Shown here in pieces: positions 33,727 to 43,558 of a DNA stretch of 64,000 nucleotides. The notes under the pieces were generated by a model. The model was not told the origin of the DNA and did no database searches. It worked only from the letters and a program-made list of their open reading frames with translations. Numbering within the stretch: the stretch's first letter is position 1; each line of letters begins with the position of its first letter. The translations under genes were made by a program, and so were the position numbers. This DNA comes from JAJDAT01 sp964570665 (lineage in GTDB: Bacteria > Nitrospinota > Nitrospinia > Nitrospinales > JAJDAT01): assembly GCA_964570665.1 (NCBI GenBank), contig CAZMZH010000001.1:310001-374000 (forward strand). The letters are read 5' to 3'.

Positions 33727-35120
33727 ACTACTCTGGCAAACAAATACTAGAGGCGATTTCTGGAAACTGGATTTCTGGAGACAAGAATCAAATTTTTAAC
33801 GGTGTCTCGATTGACTCTCGAACGGTTAAAACTGGGCAATTATTTGTTTGCATTCAAGGCGACCGCTTCGATGGCCACGATTTCATTTCAGAAGTTGCAC
33901 AAAAAAACGTAGCGGGAATCGTTTTAAGCGATGAAACAAAAATATCGAGCGTCGACTCTTTTCCATTTTTTATAAAAGTCAAAGATACCTTGAAAGCTTT
34001 GCAAGGTTTGGCTGAATTTCATCGTTCTCAATTTGATCTTTCGGTTTTAGCTATTACGGGGACTAATGGTAAATCCACCACAAAAGAAATGACCGCCGCT
34101 GTCGCCAACAGTCAGTTCAAGGTTCTTAAAACTGAAGGGAACAAGAACAATCACATTGGTCTTCCTTTAACGCTGTTCAACTTGAATGCCGATCATGAAG
34201 TCGCCGTATTGGAAATGGGAATGAGCGCAAAAGGCGAAATAAAATTATTAGCCGAAATCGCAAAGCCTAAGGTCGGGATAATTACAAACATTTCAGAAGG
34301 TCATTTAGAAAGTTTACCGACAATCAAAGACGTTCAAGAAGCTAAAGGCGAGCTTTTCGAGTCTTTACAGAAAGAAGGCACCGCCATCATAAATGCGGAC
34401 GACCCTTTAGTTTTAGAACTTTCACAATCGCTGCGGTCGAAGGTCGTCACCTACGGAATTAATAATTCAGCGGATATTCAAGCCGACAACGTGAAACAAA
34501 GAGGCAATGAAGGGTTCGACTTTACCCTTAGTTTCTTTAACGAAAAAACCCCTGTTTTTTTACCGTTTTTAGGCGCTTGCAACATTTCTAACGCTTTAGC
34601 CGCCATCGCAGCTGGCCACGTTTTAGGTTTAAGTTCTCAAACCATATTATCGGGATTGAAAAACTGCCAATTAATGCCTCAGCGCATGCAAACGCAGCAA
34701 AAAGGCGACATCACCATAATCAACGACGCTTACAACGCGAACCCTAAGTCGATGGAAGAGGCGCTCAACGCTTTATCCCAATACCAAACAAGCGGAAAAA
34801 AATTTTTTGTGATGGGCGATATGTTGGAGTTAGGAACTCGAGCAGAACAAGCCCATAAACAATTTGGAGAACAATTTTTAAATGGCTCGATAGATTCTCT
34901 TGTCACGGTAGGTCCTTTGTCGCAATTGGCCGCGCAAACTGCCAAAGATTCCGGGCTAGATGAAAACCGAGTTGCCAGTTTTAACGACAAAGAAGAAGCT
35001 GCGCAGTTTTTATTCAAAAAGCTTCAGTCGGACGATTGCATGCTTATTAAAGGATCGCGCGGAATGCAAATGGAACGAATTCTTGACAGTCTTTCAAAAT
35101 TAATGAAGTGGCCAGCTTAA
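33723..35120 (+). CDS. murF: UDP-MurNAc-pentapeptide synthetase MurF
   Basis: Adds D-Ala-D-Ala (made by Ddl, 42584-43558) to UDP-MurNAc-tripeptide. The 465 residues have GVSIDSRTVKTGQLFVCIQGDRFDGHDF at the N-terminus, P-loop AITGTNGKSTTKEM, NIGLPLT-like NHIGLPLTLF and DAYNANPKSMEEAL, the usual MurF signature. ATG overlaps the murE stop (4 bp). Confidence 0.96.
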   Translation: MNYSGKQILEAISGNWISGDKNQIFNGVSIDSRTVKTGQLFVCIQGDRFDGHDFISEVAQKNVAGIVLSDETKISSVDSFPFFIKVKDTLKALQGLAEFHRSQFDLSVLAITGTNGKSTTKEMTAAVANSQFKVLKTEGNKNNHIGLPLTLFNLNADHEVAVLEMGMSAKGEIKLLAEIAKPKVGIITNISEGHLESLPTIKDVQEAKGELFESLQKEGTAIINADDPLVLELSQSLRSKVVTYGINNSADIQADNVKQRGNEGFDFTLSFFNEKTPVFLPFLGACNISNALAAIAAGHVLGLSSQTILSGLKNCQLMPQRMQTQQKGDITIINDAYNANPKSMEEALNALSQYQTSGKKFFVMGDMLELGTRAEQAHKQFGEQFLNGSIDSLVTVGPLSQLAAQTAKDSGLDENRVASFNDKEEAAQFLFKKLQSDDCMLIKGSRGMQMERILDSLSKLMKWPA

Positions 35121-35124
35121 AAAT

Positions 35125-36210
35125 ATGTTTTACGAAATTTTTTATCCATTAAGCGCAGATTACTCGTTTTTAAACGTTTTTCGCTACATCACTTTTCGCG
35201 CCGCATATGCGGGGTTGACCGCTTTAGCGATTTGTTTACTACTAGGTCCAATCGTTATTCGAATGCTTAGAAAGTATCAGATTAAGGAAAAAATTCGAAA
35301 AGAAGGCCCCCAACAGCACATGATTAAATCTGGCACTCCAACAATGGGAGGACTTTTAATTCTATTGACGGCTCTTTTATCTGTCGGGCTTTGGTCGGAC
35401 TTGTCTAATTCCTATATCTGGCTTGTTGCATTTGCCGGAATGGGATTCGGTTTGATTGGATTTATGGACGATCTCTTAAAACTAAAAACGGGAACGGGCT
35501 TAGCTGCGCGGGAAAAGTTCATCTATCAAACCGTCATTAGTTTGGCTATCGGATTTTACCTATTGTACATGGATCCAGGGCGCGAGGCTTATGCAACAAA
35601 ACTTTACGTCCCATTCTTTAAAGATTTTCAGCCAGATCTTGGATCTGGATATTTGCTTCTAGTCGTTCTTACAATTGTTGGAACATCCAACGCCGTAAAC
35701 CTTACAGACGGTTTAGATGGTTTAGCGATAGGTCCAGTCATCATTGCAACTTTAGCTTATACGGCAATCGTTTATGTCTGTGGTCATTTTAATTTCGCCG
35801 CTTATTTAAAAATCCAACATATCAAAGGAGCCGGCGAATTAGCGGTTTTTTGCTTGGCCATCGTCGGCGCTGGCCTGGGGTTTTTATGGTTTAACGCTTA
35901 CCCCGCTCAAATGTTCATGGGAGATGTTGGGGCTCTATCTTTAGGAGGCGTTCTTGGAACTATAGCCGTCATCGTAAAACATGAATTGCTACTTTTCTTG
36001 GTGGGCGGAATCTTTGTCATTGAAGCCTTGTCAGTAATTTTTCAAGTGGGTTACTTCAAATATTCTGGCGGCAAACGAATTTTTAAAATGGCTCCTTTAC
36101 ATCATCATTTTGAACAATTGGGTTGGGAAGAACCAAAGGTCATCGTTCGGTTTTGGATCATAGCAGTCGTATTAGCCATGATCGGTCTGAGCACATTGAA
36201 ATTGAGATGA
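35125..36210 (+). CDS. mraY: Phospho-MurNAc-pentapeptide transferase MraY
   Basis: Integral membrane enzyme that makes lipid I from undecaprenyl phosphate. The 361 residues form about ten helices and hold GTPTMGG-like GTPTMGGLLIL, the DD motif in GFMDDLLKL, NLTDGLDGLAIG, FMGDVGALSLGG and HHHF motif in MAPLHHHFEQLGW. Cytoplasmic-side active site. 4 bp after murF and 3 bp before murD. Confidence 0.97.
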   Translation: MFYEIFYPLSADYSFLNVFRYITFRAAYAGLTALAICLLLGPIVIRMLRKYQIKEKIRKEGPQQHMIKSGTPTMGGLLILLTALLSVGLWSDLSNSYIWLVAFAGMGFGLIGFMDDLLKLKTGTGLAAREKFIYQTVISLAIGFYLLYMDPGREAYATKLYVPFFKDFQPDLGSGYLLLVVLTIVGTSNAVNLTDGLDGLAIGPVIIATLAYTAIVYVCGHFNFAAYLKIQHIKGAGELAVFCLAIVGAGLGFLWFNAYPAQMFMGDVGALSLGGVLGTIAVIVKHELLLFLVGGIFVIEALSVIFQVGYFKYSGGKRIFKMAPLHHHFEQLGWEEPKVIVRFWIIAVVLAMIGLSTLKLR

Positions 36211-36213
36211 CAA

Positions 36214-37551
36214 ATGCAACTTAAGGGAAAAAAAACAACGGTTATTGGTATGGGAATCACAGGCATTGAAACGGCAAATTTTTTGGCTCAACAAGGAGCG
36301 GAAGTCGACTTAATTGACAATCGTCTTAAAGAAGCTTTTTCAGATATCGTGTTGCCAATTAACCCGAATATAAAAACTATTTTTGGATCTTCCGTTCCTT
36401 CCAAAGATTCGGAACTAGTAATACTTAGCCCAGGAGTGGATATAGAGTCTCCTTTTTTACAGGACATCAAAAATCGAAAGACGCCAATCCTTGGAGAAAT
36501 CGAATTAGCTTCGCAATTTAATCAAGCTCCGATAATTGCCATAACAGGCACAAACGGCAAAACCACAACCGTTACTTTAACGGGAGCTATTTTAGAAAAC
36601 TCTGGAATCCCAGCCAGTGTTGGAGGAAATATTGGGACTCCTTTTATCTCTCAAGTAGATAAAGATTCTCCTGATTATCGAGTATTAGAAGTTAGTAGTT
36701 TTCAATTAGAAACAACGAACTTATTTCGCGCTCATATTGCTTGCGTTCTTAATGTAACTCCCGACCATCTTAATCGCCATAAGACCATCGAGGACTACTC
36801 TAAGGTTAAAGAGCGTATCTCTAAAAATCAAACCAATGACGACTATCTGGTTTTAAACGCCGACGACCCTTTTACAGCCGCTATGGCAAAAGGAAAATCT
36901 TCTAATATTTTATGGTTTAGCTTAAACCGCGAAGTCGATCAAGGAGCTTGGATTGACAATGAGAGCATTTTATATCGCATAGGGAATCGGGAAGGCAAAG
37001 TTTGCAACCTAAAAGATTTAAACGTCTCGCTTAGATTACAAGCGGAAAATGCTCTTGCCGCCCTCTTATTGTCCTATTTAGCGGGAGCTAATCTTTCTGC
37101 AATTCAAAATACTTTTAGCAAGTTTCCCGGCCTACAACATCGTCTTGAAAGAGTCGCCACCAAAGGAGGAGTCGATTTTGTTAACGATTCCAAAGGCACC
37201 AATGTCGGCTCAATGCAAAAAGCCATAAATAGCTTTTCTCAACCCATTGTTTTGATTGTAGGCGGTCAAGACAAAGGCGGAGATTTTTCAGCTTTAAAAG
37301 TTTTGATGAAAGAAAAAGTAAAAAATTTGATTTTGATCGGCGAAGCAAAACAAAAAATCAAACAATCGCTTAATGGAATACCGCCAAAAGAAGAGGCGGA
37401 CACCTTGGAACAGGCAATACAAATTGCCATTAAATATGCGACTCCTGGAGACGTGGTTTTATTTTCACCCGGATGCGCAAGTTTCGACATGTTTAAAAAT
37501 TATGAAGACCGTGGAAATCAGTTCAAAAAAATTGTCAACGATTTGCAATAG
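36214..37551 (+). CDS. murD: UDP-MurNAc-L-alanine:D-glutamate ligase MurD
   Basis: Adds D-Glu to UDP-MurNAc-L-Ala. The 445 residues contain a Rossmann-like N-terminus (TTVIGMGITGIETANFLA), P-loop AITGTNGKTTTVTLTG, NVTPDHLNRHKTIEDY, NDSKGTNVGSM and SPGCASFDMFKNYEDRGNQF near the end, the last being strongly MurD-specific. Cytoplasmic. Follows mraY directly. Confidence 0.97.
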   Translation: MQLKGKKTTVIGMGITGIETANFLAQQGAEVDLIDNRLKEAFSDIVLPINPNIKTIFGSSVPSKDSELVILSPGVDIESPFLQDIKNRKTPILGEIELASQFNQAPIIAITGTNGKTTTVTLTGAILENSGIPASVGGNIGTPFISQVDKDSPDYRVLEVSSFQLETTNLFRAHIACVLNVTPDHLNRHKTIEDYSKVKERISKNQTNDDYLVLNADDPFTAAMAKGKSSNILWFSLNREVDQGAWIDNESILYRIGNREGKVCNLKDLNVSLRLQAENALAALLLSYLAGANLSAIQNTFSKFPGLQHRLERVATKGGVDFVNDSKGTNVGSMQKAINSFSQPIVLIVGGQDKGGDFSALKVLMKEKVKNLILIGEAKQKIKQSLNGIPPKEEADTLEQAIQIAIKYATPGDVVLFSPGCASFDMFKNYEDRGNQFKKIVNDLQ

Positions 37552-37586
37552 CTCATCGCTCTCATAATACGGAGAAAAATACCGAA

Positions 37587-38711
37587 GTGAATTTCTTGAG
37601 CGAAAAAAACGAAGCAAAAGAAGGTTGCGATCCAATTTTGTGCATAGCAATTCTGTCGCTATTGCTGGTCGGCCTAGTCATGGTTTATAGCTCTAGCGCC
37701 GTTTATGCGCTGGAAGAATATGGAGACCCCTACTTCTTTTTAAAACGTCAAGCCATGTGGCTAATTATTGGCGGCGCAATCTTATTTTATGTGAGTTCGT
37801 TTAATTATAAAAATTTAGAAAAATTAGCCTATCCAACAATGGCCATTACATTTTTACTCTTACTCCTTGTCATGATTCCCCAGTTGAGCAAGGAAGTAGG
37901 AGGGGCAAGGCGATGGCTTTCGATAGGAGGAATAAATTTTCAACCGTCAGAACTCGCCAAATTTGCTTTAGCCGTTTTCATCGCTAAATCATTAGTCAAA
38001 CGCGAAAACAGACTCTCTGACTTTATGTATGGTTATCTTCCAAAGTTAATAGTTTTGGGATTTTTCTTTCTACCAATTTTAAATCAGCCCGACTTTGGAA
38101 CCGCAATGATAATTGGGGTTGTTTCATTTTTGATGTTTTTCGTCGGAGGAGTTCGGCCAAAGTTTTTGTTCTATTCATGTCTAACATTATTGCCGTTTCT
38201 GTTTTCGGCCTTAATGGGCGCCGAATACAGAAGACGAAGAATTTTCGCTTTTCTCGATCCATGGCAAGACCCTTCTGATGGAGGATTTCAAGCGATTCAA
38301 TCTTTTTACGCATTTGGAAGAGGCGGTTTTTTTGGAGAAGGGCTAGGCAAAAGCTCGCAGAAACTTTTTTATCTTCCCGAAGCTCATACAGATTTCATAT
38401 TCGCCATTATTGGGGAAGAGCTAGGACTATTAGGCGCTGGAGCGATTGTCGCTTTATTTGGCGTTTTATTATGGAGAGGATTTCGAACCGCATTAAAAGT
38501 AAAAGACACTTTTGGGTCAAATCTCGCCATTGGTTTAACAATATTAATCGTTTTTCAAGCATTCACAAACATGAGTGTTGCCGTGGGATTACTTCCAACC
38601 AAAGGCCTAACATTGCCTTTTATCAGTATGGGAGGATCCTCGCTTTTAGTAACAATGTTATGCGCAGGTGTATTGCTAAACATATCGGAACAGGCTGCAA
38701 AAACACGGTAG
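37587..38711 (+). CDS. ftsW: Peptidoglycan glycosyltransferase FtsW (SEDS family)
   Basis: Polymerises lipid II at the septum with FtsI. The 374 residues form about ten helices. Hallmarks are MVYSSSAVYALEEYGDPYFFLKRQ, GINFQPSELAKFALAVFIAK (the acidic residue context), GGFQAIQSFYAFGRGGFFGEGLGKS, LPEAHTDFIFAIIGEELG and LPTKGLTLPFISMGGSSLL. GTG start with GGAG about 11 nt upstream. 6 bp before murG. Confidence 0.96.
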   Translation: MNFLSEKNEAKEGCDPILCIAILSLLLVGLVMVYSSSAVYALEEYGDPYFFLKRQAMWLIIGGAILFYVSSFNYKNLEKLAYPTMAITFLLLLLVMIPQLSKEVGGARRWLSIGGINFQPSELAKFALAVFIAKSLVKRENRLSDFMYGYLPKLIVLGFFFLPILNQPDFGTAMIIGVVSFLMFFVGGVRPKFLFYSCLTLLPFLFSALMGAEYRRRRIFAFLDPWQDPSDGGFQAIQSFYAFGRGGFFGEGLGKSSQKLFYLPEAHTDFIFAIIGEELGLLGAGAIVALFGVLLWRGFRTALKVKDTFGSNLAIGLTILIVFQAFTNMSVAVGLLPTKGLTLPFISMGGSSLLVTMLCAGVLLNISEQAAKTR

Positions 38712-38717
38712 TAAATT

Positions 38718-39833
38718 ATGCCTCTTAAGATTGTTATCGCGGGAGGCGGAACCGGCGGTCATATTTATCCTGGAATTGCATTAGCAAAGGAATTTATGAA
38801 ACACGACAACGAAATTGAAATCACTTTCGTAGGCTCTAATCAAGGTCTTGAGTCTAAGGTCGTTCCTAGAGAAGGATTCGATTTTCATCCTATTTTGGCA
38901 GGCGGCCTTGTTGGTAAAAAAGGAATTCAACGATGGAGTTCTTGGTTGAAACTGCCAGTCAGCATTGGTCAGTCTTTGTGTTTCTTAATTCGTAAACAAC
39001 CTAACCTGGTTGTAGGGGTTGGAGGCTATGCCTCCGGTCCATTAGCGCTTTCTGCTGGCTTGCTTCGAATTCCTTTAGTTATTCACGAACAAAACGCAAT
39101 TCCTGGGATTACAAACAAGTGGCTAGGTAAAATTGCGGATAAAATCGCCGTTTCTTTCAAGCAATCGGCCCAATATTTTGCCTCAGATAAAGTCGTTGAA
39201 ACCGGAAATATGATTCGAGAAGAAATTGGATCATTATCAGATCTTCGATATAACAAATCGGGAAATAAATTTTGCGTTTTAATTTTTGGCGGAAGCCAAG
39301 GGGCGCAATCAATTAATAGAGCAATTTTAGAGGCCCTACCCCTTTTAAGAAATCAAAAAGATTCAATACATTTCATTCATCAAACTGGAAGCAAAGATAT
39401 TGAGTTTGTTAAAGAAACTTATTCTGAGCATGGCTTTTCGGCAGACGTAGAACCTTTTTTTTACGACATGGCCGAACAGTATCGCAAAGCGTCCTTAGTT
39501 ATTTGCCGTGCCGGAGCTACATCAATCGCCGAAATCACTGCGGCAGGAAAAGTTTCAATTTTAATTCCATTTCCACATGCGGCTCATAATCACCAAGAAA
39601 AAAACGCCGAAGTATTAAACGCCGAAGAAGCGGCAAACGTTATTTATGATCGAGATTTGACGGGAGAAAAAATAGCCGATGCGATATCCGATGGAATAGC
39701 GTCGCCCGAAAAACTCAAAGAAATGGAAGCTAATAGTTTTCGCTTAGGCAATACAGACGCGGCCCAAAAAGTCCGCGAACTGTGTCTTAACCTTTTAAAT
39801 GAAACCAACGAATTGAAGGCTCGCGGTTTATAA
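38718..39833 (+). CDS. murG: UDP-GlcNAc:lipid I N-acetylglucosaminyltransferase MurG
   Basis: Peripheral membrane GT28 enzyme that converts lipid I to lipid II. The 371 residues contain the N-terminal G-loop GGGTGGHIYPGIALA, GVGGYASGPLALSA, HEQNAIPGITNKWLGKIA and the C-terminal RAGATSIAEITAAGKVSILIPFPHAAHNHQEKNA, all specific to MurG. Directly follows ftsW. Confidence 0.97.
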   Translation: MPLKIVIAGGGTGGHIYPGIALAKEFMKHDNEIEITFVGSNQGLESKVVPREGFDFHPILAGGLVGKKGIQRWSSWLKLPVSIGQSLCFLIRKQPNLVVGVGGYASGPLALSAGLLRIPLVIHEQNAIPGITNKWLGKIADKIAVSFKQSAQYFASDKVVETGNMIREEIGSLSDLRYNKSGNKFCVLIFGGSQGAQSINRAILEALPLLRNQKDSIHFIHQTGSKDIEFVKETYSEHGFSADVEPFFYDMAEQYRKASLVICRAGATSIAEITAAGKVSILIPFPHAAHNHQEKNAEVLNAEEAANVIYDRDLTGEKIADAISDGIASPEKLKEMEANSFRLGNTDAAQKVRELCLNLLNETNELKARGL

Positions 39834-39856
39834 CGACCTAAAATTTATGACTCGAA

Positions 39857-41254
39857 ATGTTTTTAGGAAAAACTCAAAAAATTCACTTTATAGGAATCGG
39901 AGGTTCCGGAATGAGCGGCATTGCCGAAGTTCTGATTAATCTAGGTTATCAAGTTTCCGGTTCCGATCAATCTCAATCAAGGGCGACGGAACGCTTGGAA
40001 AAAATTGGGGCAAAAATAAGCTATTCGCATGCCAAGGAAAACGCGTGTGCCGCTCATGTTGTTGTCGTTTCTAGCGCCATCAAACCGGATAACCCCGAAC
40101 TGGTATCTGCAAAAAACGAATTGATTCCAGTCATTCCTCGCGCCGAGATGCTAGCCGAACTCATGCGCATGAAATATGGAATTGCCGTTGCCGGAACTCA
40201 CGGAAAAACCACAACGACGTCGTTAATAGCCTCAGTGCTTGCGGCAGGCAAACTCGATCCTACGGTCGTAAATGGAGGACGAATCAAAAGTTTTGATAGC
40301 CATGCAAAGCTTGGGCAAAGCCAATTACTAGTCGCGGAAGCGGACGAAAGCGACGGGTCCTTTTTGAAACTATCTCCAAGCGTTGCCGTAGTCACTACAT
40401 TAGACGAAGAACATTTAGATCACTATAAAACATTTGACGCTTTAAAAGAGGCTTTTCTCACTTTTCTTAATCGAATCCCTTTTTTTGGCGCCGCGATTAT
40501 CTGTTTAGACGAACCAAATATTCAATCGCTTATTCCTAAATTAGAAAAACGTTACATCACTTATGGGCTCAACAACCAAGCAGATTTTCACGCAAAAAAT
40601 ATTAGGAATAACGGATTAAATACAACGTTTGAAGTTTGGATTCAAAACGAAACGTTTTTAGGAGAAATCACGTCCAACTTACCCGGCGAACACAATATTC
40701 GAAATACTTTAGCCGCTATAGCGACCGGAATGGAACTTGAGCTCGATTTCGAAACCGCCAAAAAAGCAATCGAAGGATTTACTGGAGTGCAAAGACGATT
40801 TGAAATTCTAGGTCAATCGGACTCTTTAACATTAATCGACGATTATGGCCATCATCCAGCCGAGATTTCCGCAACGCTTAAAGCCGCGCGAGAAGCTTGG
40901 CCCGAGCAAAGAATTTTGGTTGTCTTTCAACCTCATCGATATTCGCGTACGGCCCATTTAATGGAACAGTTTTGGTCCGCATTTTACCATGCGGATTGTT
41001 TAATAGTAACCGATATTTATCCCGCTGGAGAGTCTCCCATAGAAGGAATTGATGCGAGTCGAATTGCCGAAGGCGTGAAAAATTACGGTCACAAGCATGT
41101 GGAGTATTTGGAGAGTTTTGAAGAAATTTCTTCCAATTTGGAAAGCATCATCGAATCGGGAGACATCCTAGTTACCTTAGGCGCGGGAGATATTGGAGAA
41201 TTTAGTCGTACATTAGCCTCCAAACTATTTCCTTTGTCCCAACAACCGGATTAG
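39857..41254 (+). CDS. murC: UDP-MurNAc:L-alanine ligase MurC
   Basis: Adds L-Ala to UDP-MurNAc. The 465 residues show FIGIGGSGMSGIAEVL at the start, P-loop AVAGTHGKTTTTSLIA, TTLDEEHLDHYKT, DDYGHHPAEISATLKAAR and FQPHRYSRTAHLM, the standard MurC set. Cytoplasmic. Precedes murB by 9 bp. Confidence 0.97.
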   Translation: MFLGKTQKIHFIGIGGSGMSGIAEVLINLGYQVSGSDQSQSRATERLEKIGAKISYSHAKENACAAHVVVVSSAIKPDNPELVSAKNELIPVIPRAEMLAELMRMKYGIAVAGTHGKTTTTSLIASVLAAGKLDPTVVNGGRIKSFDSHAKLGQSQLLVAEADESDGSFLKLSPSVAVVTTLDEEHLDHYKTFDALKEAFLTFLNRIPFFGAAIICLDEPNIQSLIPKLEKRYITYGLNNQADFHAKNIRNNGLNTTFEVWIQNETFLGEITSNLPGEHNIRNTLAAIATGMELELDFETAKKAIEGFTGVQRRFEILGQSDSLTLIDDYGHHPAEISATLKAAREAWPEQRILVVFQPHRYSRTAHLMEQFWSAFYHADCLIVTDIYPAGESPIEGIDASRIAEGVKNYGHKHVEYLESFEEISSNLESIIESGDILVTLGAGDIGEFSRTLASKLFPLSQQPD

Positions 41255-41263
41255 GAAAATTTT

Positions 41264-42316
41264 ATGCAGGTATCATGGAAACAAAGACTCATTCGTTACG
41301 CTCACGCCAAAGACCAATCAAAGGCGTTGGTCAGAACCCGTTGGGATTTTCCAAAAACCGTCCTCGGCCATAGGATAATTTTGAGGGAAAGCATGAACTC
41401 GAATTTAGATTGGTTACAAAAATTAAAAGGCGATGTTCTTCGCGATGAAATGCTTTGCTCGCATACGTCTTTAAGAATTGGCGGTCCGGCAGACGTTTTT
41501 ATTTATCCCAAGGACGTTAACGATCTAAAAATCATTTTTAAAAATGCAGGAACGCATCCAATATTCCTACTAGGCGAGGGAACTAATTTACTAGTAAGCG
41601 ATTCAGGGATTAGAGGCATTGTTGTTTCCTTAAAAGACAATTTTCGATCCGTTCACGAAATAGAATTGCCTTCAGAAACAAAAGAAAATCAAACCGTCTT
41701 GGTTAAAGCGGAAGCGGGCGTAAAAACTTCCTATTTAGCAAAAAGAACAGCGCGTCTTGGTTTAACCGGATTGGAAGAACTCGCGGGAATTCCTGGTTCG
41801 ATAGGAGGATCTCTCCATATGAACGCCGGAGCTGAAGGAAAAGAAATAGGTTCCTTGGTCAAACAAGTAACTCTATTAACTCCTGATGGAGATCTCAAGA
41901 CAATCTCAAAAGAAGACATCAAATTTGGATATCGATCCGCTATCTATCCTTTTCCTGTAGGAGTTATTGTCGAGGTTCAACTTGAATTAACCAAAGACAA
42001 TCCTGTCGTTATCCAAAACAAGATTTCCGGTTACTTGGATAGACGAAAAAATACGCAACCTCTTAATTTGCCGAATTCGGGTTCCGTTTTTAAAAATCCA
42101 ACTGGCACAAAAGCGGGAAAATTAATCGATGAAGCGGGACTAAGAGGATATTCAATTGGAGACGCTGGTATTTCCTTAAAACACGCAAATTTTATTGTGA
42201 ACAAAGGAAATGCAAAAGCGCGAGACGTTTTAAAACTTATAAAACTAGTTCAAAAAGAAGTTAAAGAACATTCAGGTTACGAATTAGAAAAGGAAATTAT
42301 TTTTGCGGGGATATAA
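41264..42316 (+). CDS. murB: UDP-N-acetylenolpyruvoylglucosamine reductase MurB
   Basis: FAD enzyme that reduces UDP-GlcNAc-enolpyruvate to UDP-MurNAc. It shows SLRIGGPADVFIYPKD, LLGEGTNLLVSDSGIRGIVVSL, GLTGLEELAGIPGSIGGSLHMNAGAEGKEIG, FGYRSAIYPF and GSVFKNPTGTKAGKLIDEAGLRG, typical of type I MurB with the catalytic Ser in the last block. The 350-residue form from ATG 41264 (AGGA 7 nt upstream) has a 43-residue N-terminal extension; an in-frame ATG at 41393 (GAGG 6 nt upstream) gives 307 residues, closer to the family length. Either start is possible. Confidence 0.95.
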   Translation: MQVSWKQRLIRYAHAKDQSKALVRTRWDFPKTVLGHRIILRESMNSNLDWLQKLKGDVLRDEMLCSHTSLRIGGPADVFIYPKDVNDLKIIFKNAGTHPIFLLGEGTNLLVSDSGIRGIVVSLKDNFRSVHEIELPSETKENQTVLVKAEAGVKTSYLAKRTARLGLTGLEELAGIPGSIGGSLHMNAGAEGKEIGSLVKQVTLLTPDGDLKTISKEDIKFGYRSAIYPFPVGVIVEVQLELTKDNPVVIQNKISGYLDRRKNTQPLNLPNSGSVFKNPTGTKAGKLIDEAGLRGYSIGDAGISLKHANFIVNKGNAKARDVLKLIKLVQKEVKEHSGYELEKEIIFAGI

Positions 42317-42358
42317 AAAGTTTTTTTATCTTGAGGTCGCCATTCCTCAAGACCAAAG

Positions 42359-42432
42359 GGTCCGTTTAGGTTGCCCCTCCTTCCTTCCTCGGTCTAGTTT
42401 TTTAGACCGAGGGGCGGACCTTTTCTTTTTTT
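42359..42432 (+). terminator. Strong structured terminator-like element between murB and ddl
   Basis: A long hairpin: inner perfect stem 42387-42396 with 42403-42412 (6-nt loop), outer stem 42359-42364 with 42415-42420, followed by TTTTCTTTTTTT (42421-42432). A second small perfect hairpin (42330-42336 with 42345-42351) lies just upstream. It may end most transcripts from mraZ or act as an attenuator. Confidence 0.75.
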
Positions 42433-42459
42433 GCAAGAGCTCAACCAAAGGTAAGAAAA

Positions 42460-42645
42460 ATGGATTTTATTTTTGATAAATCGCGATTTGAAATTTTGGA
42501 GCGAAATCTCAGACTTGAAAATAGTAAAACTAACAATGAGGAAAATTCGTTGCCTCATTTAGTTTCTTATTCAATCAATTCAGATGCAAAGTTTTCAATC
42601 TCGGTCACAAAAGAAGGTTTTTTCTTTGGAAACGTTGAGAAGTAA
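42460..42645 (+). CDS. Possible 61-residue protein upstream of ddl
   Basis: An ORF starting MDFIFDKSRFEILERNLRLE with AAAGG 8 nt before the ATG. It is polar, without cysteines, signal peptide or membrane segment, and I do not recognise it. It ends inside the 5' end of ddl in another frame, so its translation could be coupled to ddl. It may be a real small protein, a leader peptide, or chance; the codon pattern alone does not decide. Confidence 0.35.
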   Translation: MDFIFDKSRFEILERNLRLENSKTNNEENSLPHLVSYSINSDAKFSISVTKEGFFFGNVEK

Positions 42646-43558
42646 AAAAATCGCCGTGCTCATGGGCGGACTTTCTTCCGAAAGAGAAATTTCTTTGCAA
42701 ACAGGAAATGCCGTTTTAAAAGCTCTTAAGAATAAAGGTTTGAACGCTGTGGATATTGACATAGATAAAAATGCGGCAGAATCAATAAAAAAGGCCAATC
42801 CCGATATCGCATTTATCGCTCTCCATGGAACTTTTGGGGAAGACGGAGCTATTCAGGGAATTTTGGAATATGCCGGTATCCCTTATACAGGAGCAGGCGT
42901 TTTAGGTAGCTCCATCGCCTATGACAAATTAATCTCAAAAACTATTTTAGTGCACAATAAAATTCCAACGCCAGAATATATAGTTATAGAAAAACACAAT
43001 ATCGATTCGCATCGTAAGCCGCCATTCATTCCCTGTGTGGTCAAACCTCCAAATCAAGGCTCAAGCATTGGAGTTGGGATTGTAAAAGAATTAGATCATT
43101 GGAAACCCGCATTGAATGAAGCATTCAAGTACTCGGATGAAATTCTCGTGGAACGCTTTATTGACGGAAAATTACTAGCTATCGGAGTCAAACCAGGAAA
43201 ATCTCTTCCCATCGTGCATATCGAACCAAAATCAGGTTTTTACGATTACGAATCAAAATATACTGCCGGTAAAACAGAATATCATTGCCCTGCGGACCTG
43301 GGAGAGGAAACCACACAAAAATGTAATAAAGTTTCTATAGACGCCTATCGCGCCTTAAAAGCTAGAGGCATTGCTAGAGTGGACGCAATATTAGACGATA
43401 AAGGCTCTCCATATGTACTAGAACTGAATACAATTCCTGGGATGACCCCAACTAGTTTATTGCCCATGGCGGCTAAAAAAGACGGTATCGATTTCGACGA
43501 TTTAGTTCTAGAAATTATTTCTACCTCTCAATTAGATAATCAAGGCAATCAATCATGA
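42584..43558 (+). CDS. ddl: D-alanine:D-alanine ligase
   Basis: ATP-grasp ligase that supplies D-Ala-D-Ala to MurF. Recognisable blocks are VLMGGLSSEREISLQTG, ALHGTFGEDGAIQGILEYAGIPYTGAGVLGSSIAYDK, CVVKPPNQGSSIGVGIV and ARVDAILDDKGSPYVLELNTIPGMTPTSLLPMAA. ATG 42584 gives 324 residues; the conserved part begins at VLMGG (about residue 25), so TTG 42626 or 42635 is possible, in which case the gene would be coupled to the 61-codon ORF that ends at 42645. Stop overlaps ftsQ by 4 bp. Confidence 0.95.
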   Translation: MQSFQSRSQKKVFSLETLRSKKIAVLMGGLSSEREISLQTGNAVLKALKNKGLNAVDIDIDKNAAESIKKANPDIAFIALHGTFGEDGAIQGILEYAGIPYTGAGVLGSSIAYDKLISKTILVHNKIPTPEYIVIEKHNIDSHRKPPFIPCVVKPPNQGSSIGVGIVKELDHWKPALNEAFKYSDEILVERFIDGKLLAIGVKPGKSLPIVHIEPKSGFYDYESKYTAGKTEYHCPADLGEETTQKCNKVSIDAYRALKARGIARVDAILDDKGSPYVLELNTIPGMTPTSLLPMAAKKDGIDFDDLVLEIISTSQLDNQGNQS

